From CAVTND01 sp963735955 (GTDB lineage: Bacteria > Pseudomonadota > Gammaproteobacteria > Burkholderiales > Burkholderiaceae_F), in contig CAVTND010000001.1 in NCBI GenBank assembly GCA_963735955.1, forward strand, positions 40,409 through 104,408: DNA of 64,000 nt. Direction: 5' to 3'. The translations under genes were made by a program, and so were the position numbers. This document shows positions 39,407 through 48,187 of this stretch, piece by piece; position 1 is the stretch's first letter; each line of letters begins with the position of its first letter. The notes beneath the pieces were generated by a model, which worked only from the letters and a program-made list of their open reading frames with translations, had not been told where the DNA came from and made no database searches.

Positions 39407-40687
39407 CTAACGCCTGAGGTCGTTTCCCTTTTCGCCGCTTTCAATGCTCGACAAGGGACGGCGCGCGCGCCGTAGCCAGTTCATCAACGGCGTTGCTGAA
39501 GCACCGTGCGCCGCAATCGACATCGCGATCGCCACCAGCGTGGCGCTCGCGAATTCGTGCATCCACGGCGCGTGCTCCGTATGTTCGATTGCATAGCTGG
39601 CGTAATACACAGAGCCGATACCTCGGATGCCGAACCAGGCCAGCAATCTTCGGCGTAACGGCGACAGTTCGGATTTGCGGATTGTCACAACCGTCGCCAG
39701 CGGCCGCACGATGAACAGCAGCGCGGCTCCAAAGGCGACGATTGGCAGGCTCCATGTCACGGTCCAAAGTGCGGCACCGATCAACAGAACGAGCGCGACT
39801 TCGGCCAGTCGCTCGCATTGCGTAGTAAAGGTCAGCAGGCGATGCGCAGTTTCCGGCGACCGCAGGTTCGGGGTGTCAGAGCGCCCGCCGTGCGCGGCGG
39901 ATTCCGCCTGTGCAAAAGCAAGGCCGGCAACGAAGACTGCGATGAATCCGTAAGTCTTGGACGACAAAGCAGCGCCGTAGGTCAGCGCGATCATGCCGAG
40001 CGCGAGGAATTCCTCGAACTCGAGTCCTTGGCCCGATCGCCTCATGTGAGTTACTGCCCACGCGAGCAGCATGCCGCAGGCCGCGCCGAGCGCGACTGCG
40101 CCGGAGATCGCCCATACAACATCGCGCAGCAGCCACTGTCCCGGGCTTGAAGACGCGCCGATCAGCATCAGGGCCAGCAACACCGCCGGGAATGCGGCGC
40201 CATCGTTGATACCGCCTTCGGCGGTCAGCGCAAGTCGTAGTGCGTCGCGATCAGCCGCATGCTGCACCTGAACGTCCGAGGCCAAAACCGGATCTGTCGG
40301 CGCAAGCACCGCGCCAAGCAGCAACGCCACCGGCCATTGGAAACCAAGCAGGAAGTGCGCGGCGAGTGCGATCCCGGCAATCGTCAGCACCATCGTGAGC
40401 GTCGCAAGCTTGAGCGGCGTGCGCCAGTGCTGCCAGGTCAGCGGCAGATTTAGTCGCAGGCCGACGGCGAACAAGGAGATCAGCACCGCAACTTCGGCCA
40501 ACAACTCGACAATGCCGCTGTGCGAAACGAGATCGATTGCAACGAGGTTCGCACCGAGGGGTCCGATCGCAAACCCGACGACGAGGTAGACCAGCGCAAA
40601 GGACAGCGGCATGCGCGAAACCCATCGGCTGGCAAATGCCATGACGACGAGTACCGCACCGACAAGCAGGAACCAGGCAAACGACAT
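39407..40687 (-). CDS. CPA1-type sodium:proton antiporter
   Basis: 426 residues from ATG 40687, about 12 membrane helices. Na+/H+ exchanger pattern: LLLGAVLAPTDPVLASDVQ (ion-binding region), EGGINDGAAFPAVLLAL, EEFLALGMIALTYGAAL, and FGIRGIGSVYYASYA. No cytosolic regulatory domain. Preceded by a sigma-54-type promoter on the minus strand, placing it with the stress genes; ionic or pH stress is a reasonable role (inference). Confidence 0.9.
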   Translation of the reverse strand: MSFAWFLLVGAVLVVMAFASRWVSRMPLSFALVYLVVGFAIGPLGANLVAIDLVSHSGIVELLAEVAVLISLFAVGLRLNLPLTWQHWRTPLKLATLTMVLTIAGIALAAHFLLGFQWPVALLLGAVLAPTDPVLASDVQVQHAADRDALRLALTAEGGINDGAAFPAVLLALMLIGASSSPGQWLLRDVVWAISGAVALGAACGMLLAWAVTHMRRSGQGLEFEEFLALGMIALTYGAALSSKTYGFIAVFVAGLAFAQAESAAHGGRSDTPNLRSPETAHRLLTFTTQCERLAEVALVLLIGAALWTVTWSLPIVAFGAALLFIVRPLATVVTIRKSELSPLRRRLLAWFGIRGIGSVYYASYAIEHTEHAPWMHEFASATLVAIAMSIAAHGASATPLMNWLRRARRPLSSIESGEKGNDLRR

Positions 40688-40780
40688 TCAGTGATTGGTG
40701 GTGGAACGCCTACGGCGGCCCAATCCGAACTGAACCAGCTGGACCAAAGGTCGCGAAATACTGCCGCGGCAATCCTAACT

Positions 40781-40795
40781 GCAATTCGGATGCCC
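40781..40795 (-). promoter_or_regulatory. Sigma-54 promoter of the CPA1 antiporter
   Basis: Read on the minus strand: GGGCAT-CCGAA-TTGC followed by A. Correct spacing. About 95 bases before the ATG at 40687. Diverges from the next site, which serves the DUF6496 gene. Confidence 0.65.
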
Positions 40796-40863
40796 GGGCC
40801 CAGCCGGACGCGACGGACCGTCGCCGGACTGTGACCCGGCTGACTGTGATTCGGCTTTCTTGC

Positions 40864-40878
40864 AGGCAGGATTCTTGC
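40864..40878 (+). promoter_or_regulatory. Probable sigma-54 promoter of the DUF6496 gene
   Basis: AGGCAG-GATTC-TTGC, spacing correct, one base off in the -24 half. About 32 bases before the ATG at 40910. Confidence 0.5.
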
Positions 40879-40909
40879 CGGGAATGAGCAAGACGCAAAC
40901 GGATCCGGG

Positions 40910-41410
40910 ATGCCTTCAAAGTTGACTTTGGCAAGAGCCAGGAAAGATAGGCGCGAAGGCAAGTCGCCGAGCACACAGGCGGGCGAGTTCGTGCGTGAGG
41001 AGATCAATCACATCCGCCAGGGAAAACATGGAGCGCGGTCAAGCAAACAGGCGATCGCCATAGGTCTTTCAAAAGCGCGGCGAGCAGGCGTGAACCTGCC
41101 GCCGCCGGTGAACGGATCGACCTCTGGGAAGACGCGCCGAAGCGCTGCGAGCACCTATCGCGCCGCGCAGGCTCACGCGGGTCCGGTTTCGCCGGTCCGA
41201 TCTCGTGCAGTCCTTCAGGCACTGAAGCGTGAGGGACATGCTGCCGCTTCAAAGTCTGCACTGGCCAGGCATGCGCGTGCAGCCGCGGCCAGCAGGACAG
41301 CCGCGGATCGGACTGCGTCTGCCCGCAAGGCTGCCGGAACCAAGGGCGCCAAAGTTCGCTCGGCAGCAGCGCGCAAGGCGGCCCGTACGCGTGCCCGTTT
41401 GAAACACTGA
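40910..41410 (+). CDS. DUF6496 basic protein
   Basis: 166 residues. N-terminal DUF6496 signature GEFVREEINHIRQGKHGARSSKQAIAIGLSKARRAGVNLPPP, followed by a long Ala/Arg/Lys-rich tail resembling histone H1 or KU-associated basic proteins. Likely nucleic-acid-binding stress protein; function unknown. Stands divergent to the antiporter with paired sigma-54-like promoters. Confidence 0.75.
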   Translation: MPSKLTLARARKDRREGKSPSTQAGEFVREEINHIRQGKHGARSSKQAIAIGLSKARRAGVNLPPPVNGSTSGKTRRSAASTYRAAQAHAGPVSPVRSRAVLQALKREGHAAASKSALARHARAAAASRTAADRTASARKAAGTKGAKVRSAAARKAARTRARLKH

Positions 41411-41465
41411 TCCGAAGCGCGCTTGGCGCCTTGCAGGGCTTGTTCCTGTCCCAGCGTCCCCCGCC

Positions 41466-41792
41466 CTACGACCTGCGCAGACCTGCGCTCCGCTTGCCAG
41501 GCGGAAAAAGCCTTGCGTCGATTCGGCGTCCGAGCGCGGCAACACGCGCCACACCTTCAGGACTTCTGCGAACTGTCGGATGTGGCGTTTGTTCGAGCGG
41601 ATTCAGGTTTGGATGCTCCGGGCGCTCGGGCGGAGGAGCCTCCTCTACATGAGTCAGCTCAGCCGACGTCTTTTCGTAACGGGATTCGAATCGATTCACG
41701 GTCGTCACTTCGATCTCGACTTTCGGCGTGTGTTCAGAGAGCGCTGCAAATCGCGTCGGTAGGCCGACGGAACGCGACCATTTCAGAAGCAA
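41466..41792 (-). CDS. Uncertain small open reading frame
   Basis: 108 codons, hydrophilic, Pro/Glu/Arg-rich (AELTHVEEAPPPERPEHPNL). No known domain. It is the best open frame in the 441-base gap between the DUF6496 and fadE genes, but third-base use is only moderately GC-rich and no strong ribosome site was seen. Listed so the gap is covered; may be noncoding. Confidence 0.25.
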   Translation of the reverse strand: MLLKWSRSVGLPTRFAALSEHTPKVEIEVTTVNRFESRYEKTSAELTHVEEAPPPERPEHPNLNPLEQTPHPTVRRSPEGVARVAALGRRIDARLFPPGKRSAGLRRS

Positions 41793-41851
41793 TGGTTCGC
41801 GCCGACAGTTTCGATCGGCAAGCGCCGTGCCCGACCGAGCCTGGCTTCAGA

Positions 41852-44182
41852 TCAATGGTGAGCGTGCTCTCCCAACGGAACTGACCTGGCACTGCTTTTC
41901 TGCTGTCCCCCATCGTCGGGCTTGCGCTCGTCAAATCGCCGGACCGGAGCGAGCGCAAGCAGCTCATCCGGCGTGAAGCTGTCAACGACGATCGCGGCGA
42001 GCACGGCGGCGTCGGCTTCGGCCAGTCGCGCCGATTCGCTTTCGGTGATCATGCCCGCGGCCGCCGCGGCGATTCGATCGTCCCCATGACCGGCATCGCG
42101 CAGCTTGCGCTTGAGCGAGGCAACTTCGTGAACCAATGTGAACGCCCGTTCGAGGCGGGCGATGGAATCGTTGCCCCGACCCGGATATACGCCCGGTGTC
42201 AGGCGATCACGGGACGGGCCCGGATGCATCAGCAGTTCGGCGCAGGCCTGCGTCGTGGCATCGCCCGGGCCGTGGTGCCGCACACCCATCGGCAATAGGA
42301 CAGCGCGCAGGATCCACGCCAGGGGCCGCACCGGAAAATTGGCGATCACGCCTTCGAGTGCCGTCTCGATGCGTGCGTAGCCTGCTTCGCAGCAACATTG
42401 CGCCAACGGTGCGTCTTCCTTGAGTTGCCCTTCGTCGTGGTAACGCTTGAGCACCGCGGACAGGAGATAGAGTTCGGACAGCACATCACCCAGTCGAGCC
42501 GAGATCGATTCCCTGCGTTTCAAGCTTGCCCCGAGCGCCAGCAGCGCAACCTCGGAGGCGAACGCGAGCGCGGCAGCGTACCGGCTGAGTAGCCGGAAGG
42601 CTCCTCGTGTGCCGCCCACTGATGGCGCGGGAGCCAATGTTGCCGCCGACCAGCTGCGCAGCCAGCAGCGTCCGAAAACGCGCATGAAGTGGCCAAAATG
42701 GGCCACGAATGCACGATCGAAACGGGCGCGAGTGGCGGCGGAGTCCGGATCCTGCAGTGCTTGCATCTCCTGCAGCAGATACGGGTGCGCGCGAAGCGCG
42801 CCCTGGCCAAAGATGATCAGACTGCGTGTGAGTATGTTGGCGCCCTCGACCGTGATGCCGATTGGCACCGCGCGATACAGATTGCCGAGGTAGTTGAGCG
42901 GACCATCGACAATTGCCTTGCCGCCGTGAATGTCCATCGCGTCGTCAACCGTCGTGCGCATTCGATAGGTGGCGTGCGATTTGACGATTGCTGACACGAT
43001 GGCCGGCGAATGACCCTGATCCAATCCGACGCAGGTAAGCCGCCGCGCGGCCTCGAGCTCGTAGGCAATGCCAGCCATGCGGCCGAGTCGCTCCTGAACG
43101 CCTTCGAACCGTCCGATCGAAAGGCCGAACTGTTCGCGGATCCGCGCATAGGCCCCCGTCGAGCGGGCCGCCAGGCACGCCGAGGCCGTCGCTAGCGAGG
43201 GCAGCGAAATGCCGCGCCCCGCGGACAATGCGCTCATCAGCATGCGCCAGCCCGCGCCGATCCCGCTGCGCCCGCCAATCACCCGGTCGAGCGGAATGAA
43301 CACATCAGTGCCTGACGTCGGCCCGTTCTGAAATGCCTGCAGCCCGGCCAGGTGGCGGCGTCCTATCTGCACGCCCGGCGTGGTGGTCGGTATCAATGCC
43401 AGTGTGATGCCGAGGTCCTCGCGGCCCCCGAGCAAACCTTCCGGGTCGTGGAGCTTGAAGGCCAGTCCGAGCAAGGTCGCGACCGGCGCCAGGGTGATAT
43501 AGCGTTTGGACCAGCTGAGGCGCATGCCGAGCACTTGCCTGCCTTCGTGCATTGCGCGACAGACAACGCCGTGATCTTCCATCGCGGCTGCATCAGAGTC
43601 GGCTTGTGCACTGGTCAGAGCAAAGCACGGAATCTCGCGGCCGTCGGCAAGTCGCGGCAGGTAAAAACCTCTTTGCTCATCGGTGCCGAATTCAAGCAGC
43701 AGTTCGCCCGGCCCTAGCGAGTTGGGCACCATCACCGTGATCGCGGCGGTTATCGACCGCGTCGCGATTCGCGTGACGACTTCAGAGTGCGCGTATGCGG
43801 AGAAGCCGAGCCCGCCATAGTCCTCGGGAATGATCATTCCGAAGAACCTGTTTTGCTTCAGGAATGCCCATACTTCCGGCGGCAGATCGAGCGTCTCCAC
43901 ATTGATCCGCCAATCGTCGAGCATGCCGCACAGCTCATCGACGGGTCCGGAAAGAAAGGACTGTTCAATTTCAGTCAATCGCGCTGGCGCGAATTGCAGT
44001 AACTTGTTCCAGTCCGGATTGCCGCTGAACAAGTCACCGTCCCACCAGATGTCGCCCGTAGTAAGAGCCTCACGGTCTGTTTGCGAAAACGCGGGCAGTT
44101 GCTTGCGCGCCCGCGCGAAGAGCAAGTCCGTGACAAGGCGCTGACGCAGGCGGGTGAGCATGACGGGAGTGTCAGCTCGCAA
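41852..44182 (-). CDS. fadE: Acyl-CoA dehydrogenase FadE (with DUF1974 domain)
   Basis: 776 residues from 44182 (or ATG 44161, MLTRLRQRLV). First step of fatty-acid beta-oxidation, FAD-dependent. N-terminal domain (FFGMIIPEDYGGLGFSAYAHSEV), the mid-domain ACFALTSAQADSD (ALT-x-x-x-ADS), C-terminal helical domain (YDEL-like YELEAARRL, MDIHGGKAIVDGPLNYLGNLY), and the FadE-specific DUF1974 tail (ECAELLMHPG, YPGRGNDSIARLERAF). Length fits the long FadE class. It lies inside the stress island with no sigma-54 promoter of its own. Confidence 0.93.
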   Translation of the reverse strand: MRADTPVMLTRLRQRLVTDLLFARARKQLPAFSQTDREALTTGDIWWDGDLFSGNPDWNKLLQFAPARLTEIEQSFLSGPVDELCGMLDDWRINVETLDLPPEVWAFLKQNRFFGMIIPEDYGGLGFSAYAHSEVVTRIATRSITAAITVMVPNSLGPGELLLEFGTDEQRGFYLPRLADGREIPCFALTSAQADSDAAAMEDHGVVCRAMHEGRQVLGMRLSWSKRYITLAPVATLLGLAFKLHDPEGLLGGREDLGITLALIPTTTPGVQIGRRHLAGLQAFQNGPTSGTDVFIPLDRVIGGRSGIGAGWRMLMSALSAGRGISLPSLATASACLAARSTGAYARIREQFGLSIGRFEGVQERLGRMAGIAYELEAARRLTCVGLDQGHSPAIVSAIVKSHATYRMRTTVDDAMDIHGGKAIVDGPLNYLGNLYRAVPIGITVEGANILTRSLIIFGQGALRAHPYLLQEMQALQDPDSAATRARFDRAFVAHFGHFMRVFGRCWLRSWSAATLAPAPSVGGTRGAFRLLSRYAAALAFASEVALLALGASLKRRESISARLGDVLSELYLLSAVLKRYHDEGQLKEDAPLAQCCCEAGYARIETALEGVIANFPVRPLAWILRAVLLPMGVRHHGPGDATTQACAELLMHPGPSRDRLTPGVYPGRGNDSIARLERAFTLVHEVASLKRKLRDAGHGDDRIAAAAAGMITESESARLAEADAAVLAAIVVDSFTPDELLALAPVRRFDERKPDDGGQQKSSARSVPLGEHAHH

Positions 44183-44362
44183 TGTGCCGACAGCGGAGGT
44201 GGTGTCGGTCCATCAGAGCGACAGCAGATGACTCGGCAGCACCGGACCCACACTTGAGCGAGGCAGTAGCGAGGCGGGAGGGTTCCGAGGAATCCATCCC
44301 GCGCCGCACTTCCAGTATCCGGCTGCCTGCCGGAGTTTCTCGAGTTCGGTCTCCGGCCAAGT

Positions 44363-44737
44363 TCAGGACACGTTGATTCGATTTACGACGCTGCGCACGC
44401 CTTCGATGCCGGTCGCCACGCGTTCCGCCTGTGTGCGTTCAGTATTGCTTGCCGCCGTTCCTGTCAAGGTGACCGTGCCACCGACGGTGTCAACGTTGAT
44501 TTTCAATCCCTTGACAGTCGCATCGGTGAGCAGGGCTGACTTCACCTTGGCGGTGATCATCGAGTCATCGATCGCCTTTTCGGCCGTGTTGGCAGCCGAC
44601 TGCGTGGCCTGGCGCGTCTCGGCGACGGTGTTCCGCGCAGCATTGCTGACGTCCTGCCGGTCACGCGGGGAACAGGCGATCGCGCTGAGCGCGGCGGCTG
44701 CAGTGAGGGAAACGGTCAATACGCTGAGAGTTTTCAT
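44363..44737 (-). CDS. BON-domain lipoprotein
   Basis: 124 residues. Signal ending AIACS (lipobox), a helical Ala/Asn/Gln-rich linker, then one BON domain (DDSMITAKVKSALLTDATVKGLKINVDTVGGTVTLTGTAAS..., ending VRSVVNRINVS). OsmY-like periplasmic stress proteins bind phospholipid through BON domains. A paralogue is at 56423. Confidence 0.88.
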   Translation of the reverse strand: MKTLSVLTVSLTAAAALSAIACSPRDRQDVSNAARNTVAETRQATQSAANTAEKAIDDSMITAKVKSALLTDATVKGLKINVDTVGGTVTLTGTAASNTERTQAERVATGIEGVRSVVNRINVS

Positions 44738-44856
44738 CTAGATCTCCTCGAGTGGCCTTGCACTTCTGGTCCAGGTCCGAAGCGCGAGGGCAACAGACAG
44801 GTAAGTACTCGAACAGGTCTGCCGACAGGGACATCCGGCCCCGTCGCGCGAGACTG

Positions 44857-44871
44857 GCAAGCAGCGTTCCC
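44857..44871 (-). promoter_or_regulatory. Weak sigma-54-like site of the BON gene
   Basis: Minus strand: GGGAAC-GCTGC-TTGC. Spacing and -12 fit, -24 has an A for C. About 120 bases before the ATG at 44737. The palindrome GTGTCGCCGACAC (about 44875-44887) lies immediately upstream. Confidence 0.35.
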
Positions 44872-44947
44872 GTCGTGTCGCCGACACACTTTCCGTCGAC
44901 GCCTGCGCGGCGTGCCGCGGCACACCGTGCAGGCAGGTCGGGACGGA

Positions 44948-45148
44948 CTAGTTCAGCTTGGACAACCAGCCGTCGACGTCGCGCTCGGCCCGGTCGCGCT
45001 CAATGCCGTATTGCTCCTGCACGAGACCCACAAGGCGATCACGCCGGCCGGCAATCTGATCGATCTGATCGTCGGTCAGTTTTCCCCATTGCTCTTTGAC
45101 CTTCCCTTTCAATTGACGCCAATTGCCTTCAACTCGATCCCAGTTCAT
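44948..45148 (-). CDS. CsbD family stress protein
   Basis: 66 residues from ATG 45148, ribosome site AAAGGAG. CsbD signature: MNWDRVEGNWRQLKGKVKEQWGKLTDDQIDQIAG. Soluble, mostly helical, of unknown mechanism; related proteins are induced by osmotic and general stress. Preceded by a sigma-54-type promoter. Confidence 0.92.
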   Translation of the reverse strand: MNWDRVEGNWRQLKGKVKEQWGKLTDDQIDQIAGRRDRLVGLVQEQYGIERDRAERDVDGWLSKLN

Positions 45149-45201
45149 CCGTTGCTCCTTTCCGGTTTGATTGCGGGCATCCACGGCCCTTCAAGGAAGC
45201 A

Positions 45202-45216
45202 GCAAGTCTCATACCC
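45202..45216 (-). promoter_or_regulatory. Sigma-54 promoter of the CsbD gene
   Basis: Minus strand: GGGTAT-GAGAC-TTGC followed by T. Nearly identical to the divergent DUF883 promoter 34 bases away. Confidence 0.6.
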
Positions 45217-45249
45217 AGAACGGGTGTCTCGACGGCGAGCGACGGCATT

Positions 45250-45264
45250 GGGCATGAGGCTTGC
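45250..45264 (+). promoter_or_regulatory. Sigma-54 promoter of the DUF883 gene
   Basis: GGGCAT-GAGGC-TTGC followed by TTT, correct spacing. Predicted transcript starts near 45276, leaving about 84 bases before the ATG. Confidence 0.7.
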
Positions 45265-45359
45265 TTTCGTCGCTTGTCACAGGCGCCGAGCCAACGTGTC
45301 GCGGCGAAGCCCACCGCTTGGTCCGGCTCGCTCACCCCTTCGACAAAAGGAGCTTGTTC

Positions 45360-45695
45360 ATGGAATCAGTACACACGAATGCGCCGAGTCCAATGCGCGT
45401 GCCGGCCGAAGCATCTGCTGCGGCTGAGAACGGGAAGCTGGCGGATCGCCTCATGCAAAGCGCCCATGGAGCTCTCGATCGTGTCGGGGCCAAGGCAGCG
45501 CCGGCGCTGGAAAAACTGAACGAATCGGCGACCTCGGCGCGCCACACTCTGAAGGCGAAGGCCGAACAACTGGCAACTGTCCAGGGCGAGTTGCTTGAAT
45601 CCGCGCGTGCCCACGTCCGCGAACGGCCATTCATTGCTCTGGCCGCTGCGGCCCTGATTGGCGCTCTGGCCGCGACTTTGATGCGCGCGCGATGA
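45360..45695 (+). CDS. DUF883/ElaB-like membrane-anchored protein
   Basis: 111 residues from ATG 45360, ribosome site AAAAGGAG. Ala/Glu/Lys-rich amphipathic helices (LMQSAHGALDRVGAKAAPALEKLNES) then RERPFIALAAAALIGALAATLMRAR, the C-terminal glycine/alanine membrane helix typical of ElaB/YqjD/DUF883 proteins that attach to ribosomes or the inner membrane in stationary phase. Confidence 0.78.
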   Translation: MESVHTNAPSPMRVPAEASAAAENGKLADRLMQSAHGALDRVGAKAAPALEKLNESATSARHTLKAKAEQLATVQGELLESARAHVRERPFIALAAAALIGALAATLMRAR

Positions 45696-45826
45696 ATGTC
45701 AATCGAATTGCGCATGGCAACGAGTCATCGTCGTTCACGTCCATTGTGGATCGGCGAATTGTTCAGCGACCTGCGTGCCAGCCTTGTGGCTCGTCCTTGA
45801 GACGGGCATTTATCAACGGAGGGATC

Positions 45827-45949
45827 ATGAAACGCTTCGTCTTCGCACTGCTTGCGACACTGTCCCTGGCCGCACACGCTGAGACGATCACTTTCTTTGC
45901 CTCGCCAATTACTACATTCAGATCTGGTCAATCACCGACGGTTACATGA
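45827..45949 (+). CDS. Small secreted peptide, possibly frameshifted
   Basis: 40 codons from ATG 45827 with ACGGAGGG upstream. Clean signal peptide (MKRFVFALLATLSLAAHA-E). The third frame continues with NYYIQIWSITDGYMTR and ends in a TGA that overlaps the next ATG (ATGA), so the real product may be 43 residues with a one-base shift near 45900. Function unknown. Confidence 0.4.
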   Translation: MKRFVFALLATLSLAAHAETITFFASPITTFRSGQSPTVT

Positions 45950-45953
45950 CGCG

Positions 45954-46052
45954 ATGAATGACTGCGTTGTCCTGATCCTTCTGGCTTGGGTAGCCGGGCT
46001 CACGCTCGGCTTCTACCCTGGCCGCAAGGATGGAAAGATCGGGGCGCAATGA
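45954..46052 (+). CDS. Small single-helix membrane protein
   Basis: 32 residues: MNDCVVLILLAWVAGLTLGF then YPGRKDGKIGAQ. One membrane helix and a short basic tail. The stop overlaps the next ATG. No family recognised; support comes from position in a chain of overlapping frames. Confidence 0.4.
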   Translation: MNDCVVLILLAWVAGLTLGFYPGRKDGKIGAQ

Positions 46053-46270
46053 AAATCTGCAGAGTTCACTTTGGGGACAAGGATCACGGGCACATGACGA
46101 TTCGCTCGGTGTTGAAATTCACGATTCCGCTCCTGGCCGCACTGCTACTAGATCGCTATTGCGAATTGCGTGCCAAGCGATCGCAAGGGAAGGAGCCGGT
46201 TGCGGAAATGAGCCGTTGGGAAGGCGAAGGAGGCACGATCGTGCCCGCGGAGCCGCGGGTGGTCGGATGA
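46049..46270 (+). CDS. Small membrane protein
   Basis: 73 residues from ATG 46049, overlapping the previous stop as ATGA. One hydrophobic segment (LKFTIPLLAALLLDRY) within an otherwise polar sequence; the end overlaps a further ATGA at 46267 just before a terminator. Unknown function. Confidence 0.4.
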   Translation: MKICRVHFGDKDHGHMTIRSVLKFTIPLLAALLLDRYCELRAKRSQGKEPVAEMSRWEGEGGTIVPAEPRVVG

Positions 46271-46288
46271 CGAAGATGCAAATCACGG

Positions 46289-46314
46289 GCCGCCCGATGG
46301 GCGGCTTTTGTTTT
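46289..46314 (+). terminator. Rho-independent terminator
   Basis: Stem GCCGCCC (46289-46295), loop GAT, stem GGGCGGC (46299-46305), then TTTTGTTTT. Ends the chain of small genes from 45827. Confidence 0.88.
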
Positions 46315-46506
46315 GTCGAACCTCGCGTGGCTTGAAGCGGATTCAAGTCGTCGCAACTGCGGGCACACCAAAGTCCGAAGGTACGGGCAGCAATTTACTT
46401 GCTGTCCGGCAGAACGGCTCGCCGGCAGCTACGATACTTCCCCCGAACCACTGTTCAACCAGCGCCGGACCGACGCTGGTCCGGACCGAATCGGCCGGTA
46501 ACCGCC

Positions 46507-47886
46507 ATGACCCATGCCTTGATCGTCGATGACGATGCCGACTCTGCCGAGATGCTTGCCTCGCTGCTGGCCCATGAGGGTCTGACCGCTGCGACCGCGC
46601 ACACGCTCGCTGATGCGCGCCGCCAGATCGCGCTGCAGAGCCCGGATCTGATCCTGCTCGACCTCAATCTGCCCGACGGCAGTGGCATGACGCTGTTCGA
46701 TAGTGATGCGGTCCGGGCGAATGCCGAGGTCGTACTTATTACCGGACATGCAAGTCTCGAGACCTCGATCGAAGCATTGCGGCTGGGCGCGGCGGACTAC
46801 CTGATCAAGCCGGTCAATATCCGCCAGCTCAAGGGCATCCTGTCGCGGTTCGCAAAACCGGCAAGCGTCGAAGCGGAAATTTCTTCTCTGAAGGCCGGCG
46901 CCCGCGAGTCCGCCAGCTTCGGACAGTTGCGCGGCCGTTCGACGGCAATGCAGCGCGTGTATGAGCAGATCGGGCGCGTGGCACCCACGGCGGTGTCGGT
47001 CCTCTTCACGGGCGAAAGCGGAACCGGCAAGGAAGTCGCCGCTCGTACCGTGCACGACCTGTCGCGCCGCCGGGACCGGCCTTTTCTCGCCGTCAACTGT
47101 GGCGCAATTTCGCCGACGCTGATCGAAAGCGAAATGTTCGGGCATGAGAAAGGCGCGTTCACAGGGGCCAACCGCCAGCACCTCGGATACTTTGAGCGCG
47201 CCAACGGTGGCACCTTGTTCCTCGATGAAGTGACCGAAATGCCACTGGATCTGCAGGTGAAGCTGCTGCGCGTACTGGAGACCGGGACCTTCATGCGAGT
47301 GGGCGCACTGGAAACCCTGCACTCGGATGTGCGGGTGATCGCAGCGACGAATCGCGATCCCGAACGCGCCGTGTCCGAAGGACGCTTGCGGGAAGATCTG
47401 CTGTACCGGCTGAATGTTTTTCCGATCGACATGCCGCCGTTGCGCGATCATCTGGACGACGTTCCCTTGCTGGCCGAATTCTTTCTCCAGCAAGCGATCG
47501 AGCGCGAAGGTGAGAGCAAGCGGCTGAAGCCGGAGGCCATTGCCAAGTTTTGCAGCCATACCTGGCCGGGCAACGTGCGGGAGCTTCGCAACGCTGTATA
47601 TCGAAGCTATGTGATGACCGAAGGCGCCGACATTGTGGACGCCTGGCTCTCACCGCGCGGCGCCGAGAGCCACGCCAACGAGGCGAAGGTCGGTGAAGCG
47701 ATCGCAATCGCTGTCGGATCTCCACTGGCCGAAGCCGAACGAACCCTGATCCTCGCTGCGCTGAGGAAGTTTGGCGGACACAAGGAACGCACCGCGGCAG
47801 CCCTGGGAATCAGCCTGAAAACGCTCTACAACCGCATGAAGGACTACGCGGTCGAAGCCGTTGCCGGGTCGCGCGAGGACAGCTGA
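46507..47886 (+). CDS. NtrC-type sigma-54 response regulator
   Basis: 459 residues from ATG 46507. Receiver domain: acidic DDD (8-10), phospho-acceptor D52 in LLDLNLP, T79, K101. AAA+ domain: Walker A GESGTGKE (169-176), GAFTGA loop at 216-221 that contacts sigma-54, LFLDEVTEMP (Walker B). C-terminal Fis-type helix-turn-helix (ERTAAALGISLKTLYNRMKDY). An enhancer-binding activator, phosphorylated by a kinase and required by sigma-54 holoenzyme. The likely regulator of the surrounding sigma-54 promoters. No sigma-54 site was found before it. Confidence 0.95.
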   Translation: MTHALIVDDDADSAEMLASLLAHEGLTAATAHTLADARRQIALQSPDLILLDLNLPDGSGMTLFDSDAVRANAEVVLITGHASLETSIEALRLGAADYLIKPVNIRQLKGILSRFAKPASVEAEISSLKAGARESASFGQLRGRSTAMQRVYEQIGRVAPTAVSVLFTGESGTGKEVAARTVHDLSRRRDRPFLAVNCGAISPTLIESEMFGHEKGAFTGANRQHLGYFERANGGTLFLDEVTEMPLDLQVKLLRVLETGTFMRVGALETLHSDVRVIAATNRDPERAVSEGRLREDLLYRLNVFPIDMPPLRDHLDDVPLLAEFFLQQAIEREGESKRLKPEAIAKFCSHTWPGNVRELRNAVYRSYVMTEGADIVDAWLSPRGAESHANEAKVGEAIAIAVGSPLAEAERTLILAALRKFGGHKERTAAALGISLKTLYNRMKDYAVEAVAGSREDS

Positions 47887-48172
47887 ACGGCGCGAACTGC
47901 GGGCACCAGGCTCAGCACCCGCGCCAGACCACGCCGAAGCTTCGTCACCGCCCGGCAGGATTCACTGAGTGTTCGCCCTCCGTTCGACTGACGATGGCGG
48001 CGCGCTGCCGTCCCTGGTGATATCGAGGCAATAAGCAAGCAACATGCCGCCGCGGCAAGGCATGGCGCTTGCCTCTTGCGCCGAGGCGGGACGAATGAGC
48101 GGCTGGTCACCGAGCTTGGTGTCCGAGTCTTTGCTGTATTCGAAGTTGTCGCTCAAAGCAGCCGGCTGAGGC
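47887..48172 (+). other. Intergenic stretch, no gene
   Basis: 286 bases between the response regulator and the sigma-54 promoter of the DUF1328 gene. No supported gene. It would hold any activator binding sites; the sequence has several TGTCG-like half sites but no clean repeat. Confidence 0.4.
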
Positions 48173-48187
48173 GGGCACACGGCTTGC
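48173..48187 (+). promoter_or_regulatory. Sigma-54 promoter of the DUF1328 gene
   Basis: GGGCAC-ACGGC-TTGC, correct spacing. About 90 bases before the ATG at 48277. Confidence 0.65.

Noticed and set aside
46336..46506. Sigma-54 promoter upstream of the NtrC-type activator
   Set aside because: GGGCAG and TTGC occur but the spacing is three bases too long; other TTGC sites lack the GG.
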